Shown piece by piece: positions 45,907 through 60,900 of a DNA stretch of 64,000 nucleotides. The stretch is from Apostichopus japonicus. Its lineage: Eukaryota; Echinodermata; Holothuroidea; Aspidochirotida; Stichopodidae. The notes under the pieces are model-generated. The model had not been told where the DNA came from. It ran no database searches and worked only from the letters and a program-made list of their open reading frames with translations. Where the stretch lies: NCBI RefSeq assembly GCF_037975245.1, contig NC_092577.1, positions 1,794,001 to 1,858,000 of the forward strand. The letters run 5' to 3'. Position numbers and translations under genes: made by a program. Positions within the stretch are counted from its first letter, which is position 1. The number at the start of each line of letters is the position of its first letter.

Positions 45907-48900
45907 TTAACTCTCATCTATATGGACATCCCCGTTTAAGGGCCCCGACGATGGATTCGATGACATCATCTGATGCCACCGCTGCGAGAGCTTCTGACCT
46001 CGTAAAAGTTTTGCTCTCGCATTTTTAAACCAGACATATACGACTCGAGGTGTGTACTTCTCCTGTTGGTTCGCCCTAAATTCGGACGAATTCAGATCGT
46101 CCACGTATCGTTCGATAGTGTCACGATCCGGACGAGGATTGTCTTCGAACCACTGCTGAAGTTTGGGTAGGTCGTGGGCGTAGTCGATGTTGAACCGTTT
46201 CCTCGTGGGCTTGGAGTGCATCCGAACACATCCCTGTGGCACCATGGAATCCCGCATCCCGCCGCCTGGGTGACCTCTCCCATCCTCCTCTGGGGAACTC
46301 ATCTCATATGACACATTTCCAATGTCCATCGGCTCTTGCTTAGCCACAGACACGTTATTGCCATGTTGGGCGCCACCATTGACGGTGTTGACCGGGGTGT
46401 AGTTGGGAATACTGAGTTGAGGTTGGTGGCTACTGCGGGCGATGTCCTTACCGGTCGTCGGCGCCTGCGGTGTATTTGAGGAACCGTAATCTGGTATACG
46501 CCTCATGTCTACAAAGGATGTGAATTGCGGTTGGACTGCTACTGGGGTCTGGCCAACCATTACATGTGGTTGTAGTCCCATCGGGGCCTGACTCACTAGG
46601 CCGTGTCTGGGGAACGCAGCCATGTTCTGCTGGAGGGCAAGCTGTTGTGGTTGCATAATCATTTGAGATGGGATCTGTGTCAACATCTGTCCGTTGGTAA
46701 AGTGGGCCGGAGCTGGTACAAGGAGAACGGGTGGCCCACTTCCAGGAGGGACAGCCTGTGCACCGTTAACTAGTCCTGTCGCCTGGGGAGACTCCCTCTT
46801 AACCGCCTTGCCATTCTCCATGGAGTTACACGGAGAGTTACTCGACAGGCCCCTCTGTCCTTCAGGCTCGTTTGTCCCAAATTCTTGGTTGCTGTCGCTC
46901 TTATGATCCCTGCTGAAGTGGATGGGCCGGCTGAGATCGACCGGCAGGTTCTCCTTGTCCGTCTTCTCGCCTTGCTTCGAGCTCAGAAACCTCTCCTTGT
47001 TGTAACTGCGGTATTTGACCCGGGCGTTCTTGAACCAGATAGCGATGGATGAATACTGTAACATGACTCCTTGCTTGCGGTAATCCGACGAGTTCATTTC
47101 CGCTAGGTAGATCTCCATCTGGGCCCGGGTGGGACGAGGGTTCTGCTTAAACCACTTCAGGAGTTTGGGAACCTCTGTCATCGGGTCGAAGAGGGTTCGG
47201 CCGGTACTCAAGAACCTGGAGTTGAACCTGGCCACACCGTCGATCTGTTCTTGGGATACCATTGTGTAGTCAGTCAACGAGGAATACAGATTAAACCACC
47301 TATAGAATGCCTGTAGCTTGGATGGCGTGATGTGCTTAGAATAACGGCCCTGCAAAATGGCTGTCACCGTAGTCTGTGGAAATGAAATGAAAAAAAACTA
47401 CATGAGACTTCGAAGGGTTGTAGGCAGCGTCTCAGACAATAAAAAGCCCTGAAATTCTCCCTCATTTGGTTCTTAACACATCCAAAGTCAATGTAACCAT
47501 AAAAGCCAGTCGACTTTGTGATTCCTATGGAAAGAAACCTGATCAGGCCATAATCAGGTACCACTACCAAATGCCCTACTCAGGTACCACTACCATAGGC
47601 CCTAATCAGGTACCACTACCATACACCCTAATCAGGTACCACTACCATACACCCTAATCAGGTACCACTACCATAGGCCCTAATAAGGTGCCACTACCAT
47701 ACACCCTAATCAGGTACCACTGCCATACACCCTAATCAGGTACCACTACCATACACCCTAATCAGGTACCAATACCGTAGGCCCTAATCAGTCCCCTTGC
47801 TATTCATGACTCAGATAGCAGAGGTCCAAACGTAGGGCCGATTATAAAGCCCTAGCTAGGACTTATTAGGAGGGACCATCAGTGGGTCTCATAGGCTCCT
47901 AGTGTACCAGAATTACCCACTCTTACCACAAGTGCAATTCACATGAAGGCTTGCTCCTAAAATAAAACCTTGAAAGGCAAATGAAGGTAATCAGACCAGC
48001 ACATGTCTCTCTTTTGCTACCGTAGCACTTATTGTCAGACAATCTCATCAATATTCAGTGCAGACAAATGTGCGTAGGCAGTAATCATTCCTCTCAAAGG
48101 TAATTTTAATCCCTGCATTTACCAGAGTAGACAGTGTATTATGTAGATGTTTTCTACACAGTCTTGTCTGGCAAAATTTATGTTACTTTAAAAAAAACAT
48201 TCATTCATTCATTCACTCACTCACGCACGCACAGAATGAAGATGGTGCTGAGGATGGGGAGTTTAGGGGTGGGGAAGATTAGAAGGTACATCCTGTCCTA
48301 TACAAAATATGATATTCTCAATCGATGTGCATCACTCCAGTTTGCACTTATACTTAGATGGAATTTGTATGTAAACTGTGCACTTGATGTCTGTTAATGG
48401 TACTGTATGCAGATTCATTTACTTTATGGTGGGTGTATTAAGGCAAGTGTCCTACACTTGCCAGAGTGTGTATGTATGCATATACTAGGCATGTCAAGGC
48501 ATGTAAAGTGTTCGTAAATCAATGAAATGACTCCCATCCATTTGAATTTAGGCAATTTAGCTAATAATACTGTTTGCCATATAAAAAGGTTGGGTCAATT
48601 GTCTAATGTTGCAGTGCAACTCTATACTGTCGGTACTCCCGCATCATGCTGACAGTATGAACAGTTGCTAAACCTTTATCTGATTCTAATGCTAATACCA
48701 CTTGATACTGTCCTCCCATATCATGCTTCAAAGCACTCGTACTGACAGTATGAACAGTTTCTAATCTTTATCTGAAAGGAACAAACTATTCATACTGCAC
48801 ATACTGTTAGTACGATTGCTTTGAAAGCATGATATGGGGGACAGTATACAGTAGATCTAAAAAACTGACCTTATCTGAAAGAACACACAACTTATAATAT

Positions 48901-51900
48901 CCTTATTGTTCCTTCCATTAATACAGTAATTCTGTGATAGTGTTTGCGCCTCACAGATGATGGGGCTATACATGAAAGAACTACACCTTTGAATATGAAT
49001 ACACTCACCTGTGAGAAAGGGCAACCGTGGCTGACCAGTAACGTTGCACCTCTTTTCTCGAGGACTTGCAGAAGTCTCCGACGCACTTCGGATACCGATC
49101 CAGTGAACATGCTGCTACCTCTGCCACTGGTGCCTTTTCCCGAACAGAGAAACTGGGCGTTGTTAATGAGGTCGGGGTTCTCGCTATCATCGCTATTCCC
49201 GGAACTAGGAAAGGAAAGAAAAAGCAAAGAAAAGTTGGAGCAATGTAAGTAGACTAAATAATCATGTGCAACTGGGATCAAATGTAAGAACTGTTTAATT
49301 TAAGAGTTTTTCAAGGAATGTTCTCCTCCGTAAGATGTCCTTTGACTGTACTAGTTTTAACAATCAAGGCAAACATGTGTTTATCTTGCACCTATCTACA
49401 ATCAGGGGTTTTTAGGATGTGTTTATTTTTCTTCAAAATCCAAACACTGAAGTCAACAGGATTTAAAATATCTGCAGTGACTACAGCCATGACCAGATAC
49501 AATGAGATATGACCTGATACAATAACCTGATACAACCAGCCATGACCTGATACAACGAGATATGATCAGATACAACGAGCCATGACCTGATACAATGAGC
49601 CACAACCCACTACAATGACCTGTAACAACCAGCCATGACCTGCCCAATAAAAGTCATGACCCAAGACATGAGTTCAGACCGGATACAACAAGCCATGACA
49701 CAATACAACGAGCCATGACCTGATACAGTGAGATATAACTTGATACAACAAGCCATGACCTGAAACAAACAGCCATGACCCAATACAATGAATTAATGAC
49801 CAGATACACCCTGCCTGATAAGAGTCATGACCCAAGATATGAGTTTAGACCTGATACAACAAGCCATTACCCAATACAATGAGTCATGAGCCGATTCAAA
49901 GAGTTAAGACCCGATACACTGCATCAAGACCTGATACAAGCCGTAACCCTATACAACACAGCTATATATTCACTGGATCTAAGCAACAGATAAACTGTTT
50001 GTGGCTTTCTAAAAACCACTAGGTTCAGTGTTAAATATTGTAATTACAGGTTTCATTCCGCAAACTAATATCATTTAAAGCTGATGGATTGTCTATCTTT
50101 TACCATGAATAGCTTATCTCCCTACAGGAGTTTGAATCCTTAGGTAGACGTCCTGACCTAGTACGAATCAGCAGCCGGAGACTGTAGATGCAACGCCTTC
50201 CCACCATTCAACCTCATGAGCTCAACATTCCGGAAGGACATGACTAACTTTTCTTCTGTTTCCCCACCCCCCCCCCATCACTCCTCTTCTCATAGCTCTC
50301 TCGCATCCTTCTTTTCGCCACACCTTTCTGTCTTTGTCCTTCTCCAGTACCCTCTTCCCTTAATCCACTCTTTGTCCCTCTACAGTTTATCTCCTACCAC
50401 TCCTCTTCCCCTGTTGGTTTCATTCTTTCTTCTCTCCATCCCTCGTCTACTAATCCTCTTACATCTATGTCTTCTGTGTTCTGTGCGTGTATTTGTCCCT
50501 TCTATTACTGTTACTTGTCATTCAGCCTCTGAAGAAAATTCTAGATTCCTTGTAAAACTTCAAGCAAAGATTTGGTCTTCACTCTTTCCAATTTGTACAA
50601 ATTTTGAACCGATTAAACATATATGGAAGCTTTTACACAGTAGTACTACACTGAGCTGCCTTTAATCCCACCACTATGGGAAAAAAGCTTAATCACTGGT
50701 ATACCAGCATTAATACACTGTGTGATGTGTATTAAGTTAGGCTAATAACAGTTGGCAGCTTTCACACGAAGACTCGCCCAGCTTTGTGGCTAACAATAGA
50801 TTCTGTTACCATTTATGATCTAATCTAACGTGAGTGAGACCCGCATATTCCCCTGTATTGTCCATGAAGGGATAAGTTAACCACAGTGAAACCACAGACC
50901 AGATCAGAGGAATACAAACAGAGGAATACAACTTAAGATAGATCCAAGGACATGCACCACTGCATCTTGTGAATAGATTCTCAGAATAGACTGTACAGTA
51001 TTAAAGGTTGTTGATAGAAAAGGATTTTTTGTTTCGGGGTGAAGGGGTGAGGGGCCAGGGGTGAGGGGAAAGTGTTCAAATGGAGGCACAGTCTGGCTAT
51101 GACCTGATCTGAAGTGAAGTCAGTTCCCAACATACAGTAAATTAAAAGATAGTCTGGTTAGTTTGAATCCATGTGTTTGAAGTACAGCATTAGAAAAAAG
51201 TTTTAGCAACTTGGTATATATGTAATTGATTCTGGTCTAAAGCATGTATACTCATGGTCTCCGTAATAACACAATATTCACATTAAAAGTAGTAACCTTA
51301 GGCCAAAAAATTTAATAATGATGGTATGATTTTTTTTCCCTGATATAATTTAACTATACTTTACTAGACTATTATTAGATATTGACTAGAGTTTTATTTT
51401 AACCACTTCTAGTGGCTCACAATACTAGAACTGAAGAACAAGAACAATTACAAAAATGTGGAAGAATAAGGAAGGATAAAAAAAGGGCAAAAAATGGGGA
51501 AAAGAGGATAGACATTTCAGCACTTTATACTGTATTAATAGGAATAAAGAAAAAACAATAAAATCCATGAAGGGAAATGAAACAAAAAATTGACAAGGGA
51601 TTTTACTGTCACTAAATATAATCTTGCTTGTTTTACCTTCAACCTAGCTGCGTCATAATGATAATATAAAAACAAAGAAGCCAAAAGAATAATAATCATC
51701 ATAACAAAAAAGGCGACCCCACCGAAAAAAATATCTAAAAATGCGCTGGATTTTCTTCTTATCATCTTAAAGGATAAACCACAAAATTGAGTTCGATCAG
51801 CGATTTTCCTTGACTTTTAATGGGGTACACCATCTTCATTATTCAGAAAATTTGCATTTTTAATGGACTTGTACTGAAGAGAGGAATAGCAAGTTATAGT

Positions 51901-54900
51901 AGACTGAATCAAAACTGGGAGAACGCAACTGTATTTTATCTCTATTGTGTCGTGGAGAGCCGCCGAGTGTTTTTATCCGTCTTGATGATGATAGGCATCT
52001 CTGCCTCTCGATCCTCCATAAAACAGAAATAAATCTGAGGGAGTCTACTGTTTCTAATCCTGTTCCAGCCAGTCATATCCGTTCTTGACTTACTGTACCT
52101 TACTTGTAACATAAAGAGAATGAAAACAGGTGGGGTGAGGGGATGGGATGGGAGTAGAGAAGTGGGAGTTAGAGGGGGAGAGGAGAGGCTGTATAGGGAG
52201 TGGAATGCCATCATCAAAAAAATAATCATAGTGTAAATTTTCAACTAAGTCATATCAATAAATAACTTGCATTTAGTTTATGCCACATACTGTAGGACTC
52301 AAAAATGTAAAATTGAAGGTAAACATCTGTGTTTTTTTTATATTTATTTTTAAGGAAAAACTAGGAAAACTGACCGAAATTTATTTCAATATTATTAAGT
52401 CAGAGAATGAACTGAAGTGTATCTGGGTGTTTCACCAAACAAATGTTAGACATACCAGTCACTTTTGATACAGTGTGGCCCCTCGACAACCCTAAACGCT
52501 GAAAAGTTGTGCCACAGTTGCATTGCAACATTTCACAAGGGATGTTCTAAAAACCAGCAATTCCAGAAAATTCTGCTCTTCGAAAAACCACAAATTGAAT
52601 CCCATTTGGGTGCATGAAAATATTCCAGCTGGTATTACGGAAATTTTTCCCAATCCGAAAAAAAAAAAAGACACTTTGGGTGGTAGAAAATGAAGGAGGT
52701 CACTGAGGTCAGTGAGGGTGTACAGTGTTAAAAGATTACCAGGGCATACTAGACACGGTAGAATGCGGTGCTTAGGTTGTGGGGAGACAGGTAAGTGGGG
52801 AACGAAGTAAATAACTAAGGTTACAGATTGGAGTAAACTAGGTACCGTAGATCAAATTGAATATACATGCAGGGATGTGCCCACGCTGGGCGGCATTGGG
52901 CGGCCCCGCCCAGCACTAAAAATTACCGCCCAGCACTGTCTTAAAAATTGTGAATCCCGCCCAGCACTATTTTCATCTAAAATCCCGACATTCCTAACAA
53001 TATATTTCACACAAAAAATTTAAAAATGTAAATTGTTAGCAAAACTAGTGTATGGGCTTAAGAAGCTACACAAGTGCAGGCATTTGGCATCTGAGCACCT
53101 TCAAAAATCGAAAAATTTCTCAAAAGGGAGGGGGACACCTCCCCCCCTTAGACCCTCCCCCAGGACGGCGATCAGTATACCCGGCACTCAGGAAATCCTG
53201 GGCACATCCCTGTACATGTGTACAGCAAAGAAGAATAGATATTACTAGTGTGCTCCCACTGAAATTGGCAGCCATGCACATACATTTGTTCACAAAAACT
53301 GACACACAATTCTACATACTGATTCCAGTAGCTGTTTCTAGTAACCTAAGTACAGAATGATGGTAAAATAATCACCCACATCCCTTTGACTCAACGAAAT
53401 TAAACAAAAGATGAACAAAAGAATGCATAAATTAATGTTTTCTGCATTTATGAAATCTGTTCAAAAAATTTAGGCCTTTTTTTTTTTTATAATATGTATT
53501 ATTCAATGCAAAGATCATTCTTAAGAGAACATGTATAAATTTTGAAATAAAAGTTGATAATTTTTATGAATAAATCTCAAGGATAATGATTAAAAGACCA
53601 GTTGATGTTTCTTTTGACATATTAACAAAAAAAAAGATGACTTTAAAAAAAATGGCATTTTCTATCAATTTTAATAATTATGTAGGATTTCAAATGGCGT
53701 AATGGATTTAGGCAATGTCACCACAACGAGATCTGTGTCTATTCTTCGCATCAATCTTATAGGTTCAAGGAATACTGAAGTAAAAAGGGGGGTATAAAAA
53801 TTGGGTGGGGAAAGAAACAATTTCAATAAGTACATACATTTGCAGATCACCTTTTTGTTTGCAATTTATCAAATGTCACAGTATGTAAATTTACAAAGTA
53901 TTGTCACCAAAGCTTACCTAGAGTATCATGATCTTAAATAAGTAGGAAAGTGCAATTGGCAAAACATGTTCTGAAACTACAGTATTTCATGAAGTGATGG
54001 ACACTATACAATCTTAAATATCATTTTCTTCATCGTGTGCAGTTCCACACAGCTTTCTCATGTATTTCTGAAGACCAATACTTTAGGTATGTACAGTACC
54101 AACCTGTCCAGACATCTGTCTGACAGAGGGGGGTAGGGGTGGCAAGGGGGGGGGTGGGAGAGGCAAAAACTTGTGTAAGAACAAATCCAAAAATAGACAG
54201 AGAAAATACAATCAGCCTAGATTTTAGCAAGCGAGAAATCCTTCACTTTATTGCAACCCCCCTCCCCCCCCACATTAAAGCATATATACAGTATATATAT
54301 TTATATACTGTACACAACAAACAACAAATCCATAGCTATGCATAAATAAATTTTTAGAGATAATTGGTTGTCTTTGATACCAAAAACAGTTGACATGTAC
54401 TATACACAATGATCAAGTTTTTAACAAACATATCAACAGCTGTGCATAAATTAAATTTTTAAAGACAATTTGTTGACTTTTGATATCAAAAAATAATTCT
54501 TTTTAATTGGTTCTAATATGAAGGCTAGATTAACATGCATGCCAGCAAATTTGATGCCAATCTTTTTTCAAAGACACCAAGGACAAAAATATATACATAT
54601 AATTTATATATTAAACATTACAGATTGTCTAATTAAAAAACACAGCCATAAAAACGTTTGTTTTTCTTCATTAGTCAACTGTTAACAACCTACTGTAACT
54701 GCGCAATAAAAACTATGAGCTAGGAGTGGCAAAGTGATTTTCGATTCGTCGACCAAACTGTTTAGCTGAAAAAAGTGCTTTTATCTCTTCGGCTTATATC
54801 CAAGTCGTAAAACGTTTTTTTTTCCAATCTACATCAATATGCAGGCAATAAAACCTTTCGGGGATGAACTTGACATACCGCTGTCAGCGTTCTGAGCTTG

Positions 54901-57900
54901 TCACAACTACCGAACTGTCTCCGACAATAACTTTTTATGTCATTTTAATTTTGGGAATGAAATTTAACGTCATTAATAATCGACGGTCTAGTGATTATGT
55001 TTCGCTGTTAATCAAACTAGTACGACGAGCTGTTTGAAAAGCAACAGGGATCACTGAACAGTAAATGCACCGAACCTTTACGACAGACCGACCGCTATAG
55101 GATAGACGGTTTCTGTCCTGTCACGGAAATATGTAAATGCAAGTTTAAAACTCTAGTTACTTCTAGGGGTATGATGTCAGGAAATAATTTAGCACTCACA
55201 TAATTTGTATAGCACTCTTCAGATTTATCAAAATTTTAAAAAAACATAGTATTTTTCAAATGTAACATAACTGATACATATGGTAGCATAGATATTATAA
55301 CAGTATCTATTCCAATTTCGCATATCAGTTTGTGATACCGGATAAATGATTCCTTGGTATGATCTCTCAAACATATGAATGTATATATGTAAGAACTGTA
55401 TCTATTGATGTATTGACATTTAAAAAAAAAAAAAAAGCGGCCAAAACACAAACAAAAATGGGTGTAAATTTGGAAGAAAATCAGGCAGAACATATGCAAC
55501 TATGACATCACAGTTGCTTGATTTCAGTTCATTTGTTGTTTTACGTATAAAACAAATCAATTTCAACCTTCCAATAACTCAACTAGAGTAACACTAAGGT
55601 ACCATACTCACGGCTCATCAACTACAATAACGGTATAAAAAGGTTAACATCTATCTGAATTAACTTATAAAATGTGAATATGACAGGATATTATATAATG
55701 GGAAAAGATTAGTCTAAGGGGACAAAAAATCCAACCATTATCTAAATTAGCTATTATCACAGAGATCTTTGTGATAAACAACTCCTCCCGCCCCCCTTCC
55801 CCACCAACCCCCCCTCCCCATTAGCTAAGAAAAAGCTTGCTCCGCTTGGGAGTTTTTCTGAGGTTTAAAAGTCATGTCTGGGAGCTGTCAGTTTGTGAAT
55901 TATCTGTGATGTCATAGTGCTGCTATGATATGAAACCTTTTTTCTCTTCTATGTTCATATCTACAAAGTAAAACTGTTGAAACTGTATTCAGACACTGAA
56001 AACCCCTGAAAACACCATTGGTTATAAATGGTATTTTATAGGTTCCATATTTTCCAAAAAACTTGAATGTTTTCAGACAGAGCAGAATATGAAGTCACCA
56101 CACAACTTCTTTGGCCAACTTTTCTTTAGCAAGTACTAATTATGTCACTTTTCAATATTTAATTATATATAAATGTTAACGAGTGGACCTGACAATGAGC
56201 GTTTGGCTTCCATTTTAAAAGACAAGTAACTTACTGAATACTAAATAGAGCTTAGAAAATTTGCATTATCGGAGTAATTTCAAGCTTGATTAATTTCAAG
56301 CAACTTATTGACAAATTAATCATCAACTCTCCAATTTTTTTTTAGATATATATATCTATAGATATATATTCTGCTGTAATCTTGGACTTCTCATTGCTAT
56401 GGAAAAGCATAATTTCTATATTTTTCTATATTTTCTAAATTCAAAGAAACTTCAAGAGATATAACCAGGCCTTTCTTTCTTTTTTATCCATTTTCCGTTA
56501 ATGAGCTGCTAATTCAAAGACAAAGCTAGTGCCATGAAGCCAGTTATCATATCCTACCTTGTAGGCATTTACTAAATTAATTTCAAATTAACAATTTTAA
56601 ATTATTCGACTAGTCAATCAAGGTTCAGTTCCCAGTTAAATATTCAGCCAGGGAATGTCAAGTCCGTGACAAAACATCTTGGAAATGCCCCACAAATTTA
56701 CCTTTGTGAACTGATATTTACTTTCAGCAATATAGCTTTGTACCTTTTATGAAAAGTAATAGTACTTAACAATAACAAAATTATGAACCTACTTCCAAAT
56801 GTTTTTCTTGAAAATTAGTTCACATTAGATGCATTAATTCGCTGCACTGCTTTCTTCTCGTATTTTTTGTCTAGCATTCTCTAAGAAAAGTAAAACATTT
56901 TTTTTTCTTATTAAAACTTTGATCTTACCTGCTTTTCACCTGAATATTCAAGGTAAGATGGCTTAAAATATCAGTGAACAGTTCTCCGACAGTGACGTCA
57001 TCTTTGTCTGTAATGCTGCTGAATAAGAGTGGCTTCCAATTTTTCAACTGTATGGACCCTACAAGATACCGTAGAAAGAAAATATAGATTGTTTAATGAA
57101 GTACTGTACATGACATAACTTGTGAGCATGTAAATGTACCCTGCTTGGTCAGCAGAGCATTGTAGGGTCAAGAGGTCAGGAGAGCATTGTAGGGTCAAGT
57201 GGTCAGGAGAGCATTGTAGGGTCAAGAGGTCAGGAGAGCATTGCAGGGTCAAGAGGTCAGGAGAGCATTGCAGGGTCAAGAGTTCAGGAAAGCATTGTAG
57301 GGTCAAGAGGTCAGGAGAGCTATGCAGGGTCAAGAGGTCGCAGGTTGGAGTCCTGGTCAGATCATAAGGACGTGTCCCCCTTGGTCATGGCACTCCATCG
57401 CGCACCCCAAATGTCGCCTTTAAGTGAATGTTTTGCATGCCCTGGAACTAGTTTTGAAATGTACTCTACTCAGGTGTCTCAAAAGTGAGAAGTCATGGGT
57501 CTCACAAGTTTTCTGTTGTAACAGTGGTGTGAGAAAGCATGGAAAAGAGATTGCAACATTAAACAGCTTCCAATGTTTGATCTTCGGACAACCAAAGTAC
57601 AATATTTCACCCGTAATGGGCTGATGGGCTCTCGTATAGAGAACCAGTTGAATATATAATGCATTAATGAGTTAGGATTTGACTACAAACATTTTAAGAT
57701 GAAAACGGCAGTTTTTCCTGGCCTATTTTATTTATATAAGACCTATTTTAATTTCACATCACAGTACGACCACCTTCCTCAGAGACCCAATTTTGGGAAT
57801 TTTTAAGGTTATTCAACAAACATTTAGAGTACCTTACAAGTACTGTAATTACATTAATGTAAACTCCAATGGCTCAACTGTCGCCTACATTCATTTTCTT

Positions 57901-60900
57901 GATCGGTTCTTTCTTATTTTTTATGTCATTGGAATACAAGATATGATTAAATTGGCATCGTCCTCTAGGCATGCTCAGGGCAAATACTGAAGGATTTTCA
58001 CTGCAGCCTATACTGTAGTTGTCCCCCTCAGACCTCTCTAGCATGTTTCCAAGAAGGCTTTTATTTGGACTGAGGAGTTATATAATCAGAGCACATTTTT
58101 CAGCATTTTTCTGGTTGTGTCCAGTGGACAAGCAGGTCTTACTTTCTGGATGTTGCTAATTTTGGGTATTAAGTTGTAAAATGCACTCTGAATTTGATAA
58201 AAAACAAGTACAGTAGCTGCTTTTTGGTCGTCTGAAAAGAAATCTAGTCGTCTCAGACGACTGGACGACCAATGAACTCTAGAATCAACCGCAGAGGTTT
58301 TCGTCTGCGTTAATGGCCATAGGAACACTGCCTATACTTCCAGTTGGGAACACCCTACATGTTGCGACGTGACTTACACAAATGGAGTCATGAACAGTCA
58401 TACTGTAGTCTAAAAGCACATTAACACACTGTTTGACTATCCATAACTTTCCTTTGTTTATGACTGGTCAATTGAGTTGAGGCCAAGTCACATTCAGTCA
58501 GGGAGTGGATTGCCGTTGTACGACTCCAACTTAGTTTGCAAAGGCTGCAAACATGTAATCTTTTTTGTTACACTTAGGGGTACAGTAGGGGGGTACACAA
58601 TAGGGGTACACAATAGGGGTGTACACAGTAAGGGTACAGTAGGGCTACACAGTAGGGGTACAGTAGGGGTACACAATAGGGGGTACACAGTAGGGGTACA
58701 CAGTAGTGGGTACGGTACGGGTACACAGTAGGGGGTACACAGTAGGGGTACAGAACTAGATCTATGTAGCAGTTGGTTGCAATCATAGGGAAGGAAAGAG
58801 AAAGATAATTAGCATAATTAAACAAAACAGCAGAGTAGGTTTTAAGCTACTTTGAAGTTGGTCATAGGGGTGCAAGTAGGGGAAAGAACTGTGCAGGTAC
58901 ACACACTAGTCGCTTAATGGTGCAAATAGGGAGCAGGGAGGATGGAAGAACAATCCAATGGTATTCCATGATCGATAACCGGGGCCACACAACTACAGAC
59001 AGACAGACAGACAGACAGACACATCCACACTACTACAGCACACTATGTACTGTAAAGTTTTATGACCCACACTATTCAATCTGTAAAGGAAACTGGCAGT
59101 CAACTCAGCAAAAACCCTTTCAATACCTGCAGGAATCAAGCTACTGTACTCTTAGCTGCAAACAATGCAAGCCAGCAAAGCTCTTCAAATCCCTGACAGC
59201 AAACAGCTTATTCACTGTAAAGCACTGTCCTTCTTATGAGCTTAACGGCTTTATCTTACCCATATCCTGCCTGAAAATCCTCCACGGTAATCAGATTAGA
59301 CAAAGGGTAGGGCCAAGGGGACTTATCTATCTCAAGGACACACAAGATGGGGTGCCTGCTGTATTAAAACCCATGTAGCAGTATGGTACAGAAGTAGATA
59401 CTGCATTGATCATGAGTGATGTTATATTATTCCTCAGGAAGGTTGGATTTCTGGAGTATACACACACACACCCAATAGACAATGTGACTTGATTGGGGTT
59501 ATAGAGCTCTGTAGGTTTGTGTTGGGGGGGGGGGGAGGCTTAACATAACTGCATATATAGCTGTGGCATGTGTTATGGGGGCTTAACATACTGAGTAACT
59601 GACCCAATTATCCAATTCCCCCGCTACCAAATATAACCTTAGGAAATGCTCTCGTTTCAGATGGAAATATGTGAAGGAAACATGGCATTCTTTAAGTTCA
59701 CAGAAATGTAATTTTCTGTTTGATGTATGTACTGTATATATATGTTCTGTACCCTTACAATTAAAGTCATATAATTCTGTGATAAATATTAGGTTAGACT
59801 GTCACACCATAGAACTGTATAAATAACCACGATTCTGCAGATCTACTGTATGCAAAATTCAAAACCCCTCCACATATGGATATTTAAAAGGGCTGATCAG
59901 CGTCCATGTTTCCATTAGTGCTGTCAAAGCTTGAGGAGACAGGGAAAAAAGAGGTAGCAAAGTTATATTTGAATCCCTCTAGTTTTTAAGTCCAGAGAGC
60001 TCTGTGGTTTGTTTTCACACATGTATATACATGTCAATCTGGCAAGTGTACATTTTTTTTAGCAAAATTATTAAAAATTTAATGAATTATCAAATCCAGA
60101 AACTTCTTTGTCCCACACAATTTTTTCATTAATTCTTCCACAAAGTAAAATGATCCACTTTATAGTTCCTACATTGGTATATGATTAGGATTAAATTTTT
60201 CCATTCAATTTTTTTTCCATTTTTCCAAGTTCATATCCTTAGAGAAATTACATGTTATGTAAAGGTGTAGTTTTTTGAAACGTAAAAAGCTACATTTATT
60301 GTGAACAGTAAAATTTAGGTCAGCCTTTCTTGCAACGGAATCAATGTTTCCTTAAATACAAAAAAAATAATATACATAAACAATAATGAATCGATACATA
60401 CATTAATGTACTGCATCATCCATTCAGACTGCAAAGAAATCACTGGCAACGTTCTGAGATCTCAGTCAATACTCTGACATTTATTTTAATTTACGTTAGA
60501 AATCCAACTTGGAAATTGCTTCAATGGTTGTGATTCACATGCCATGTGCCGGTGGGTCACCACGGCCAAATTTTAACGGTCATCCGATTGTCCGAGATGA
60601 CAAAATTTTCTCTGCATCTTGTCTATTTTGCTCTCACTTAAATAATTCGCTTCTTAATAGTTTGCCTCTCAAGAAGATCCTGCTAGGATCAAGCCCTCCA
60701 AATTTTGTACAGTTACCTATAAATATTTCAGTTTGGTAACTCTCCCCCCCCCTCCCCCTATCCCCAACCAGAGTGATCAATCGTGGCCTGTGTAGAATGC
60801 TCACATTGGCCCACAAATCGGCACATATAAAAAGTCCATCAACTCTGCTTACAGTATTGATCAACTCTGCTTACAAGTAATAATCAAAGACTTGATAACA

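Noticed and set aside
57134..57367. Open frame with repeated SGEHCRVK
   Set aside because: Translation of the 27-bp minisatellite in a dve intron.
58477..58825. Overlapping frames on both strands with GVHSRGTVG or YPYCVP repeats
   Set aside because: Low-complexity minisatellite sequence.
60662..60690. Penelope pseudo-LTR scrap (AAGAAGATCCTGCTAGGATC)
   Set aside because: Too short to bound as an insertion; noted within the surrounding intron entry only.
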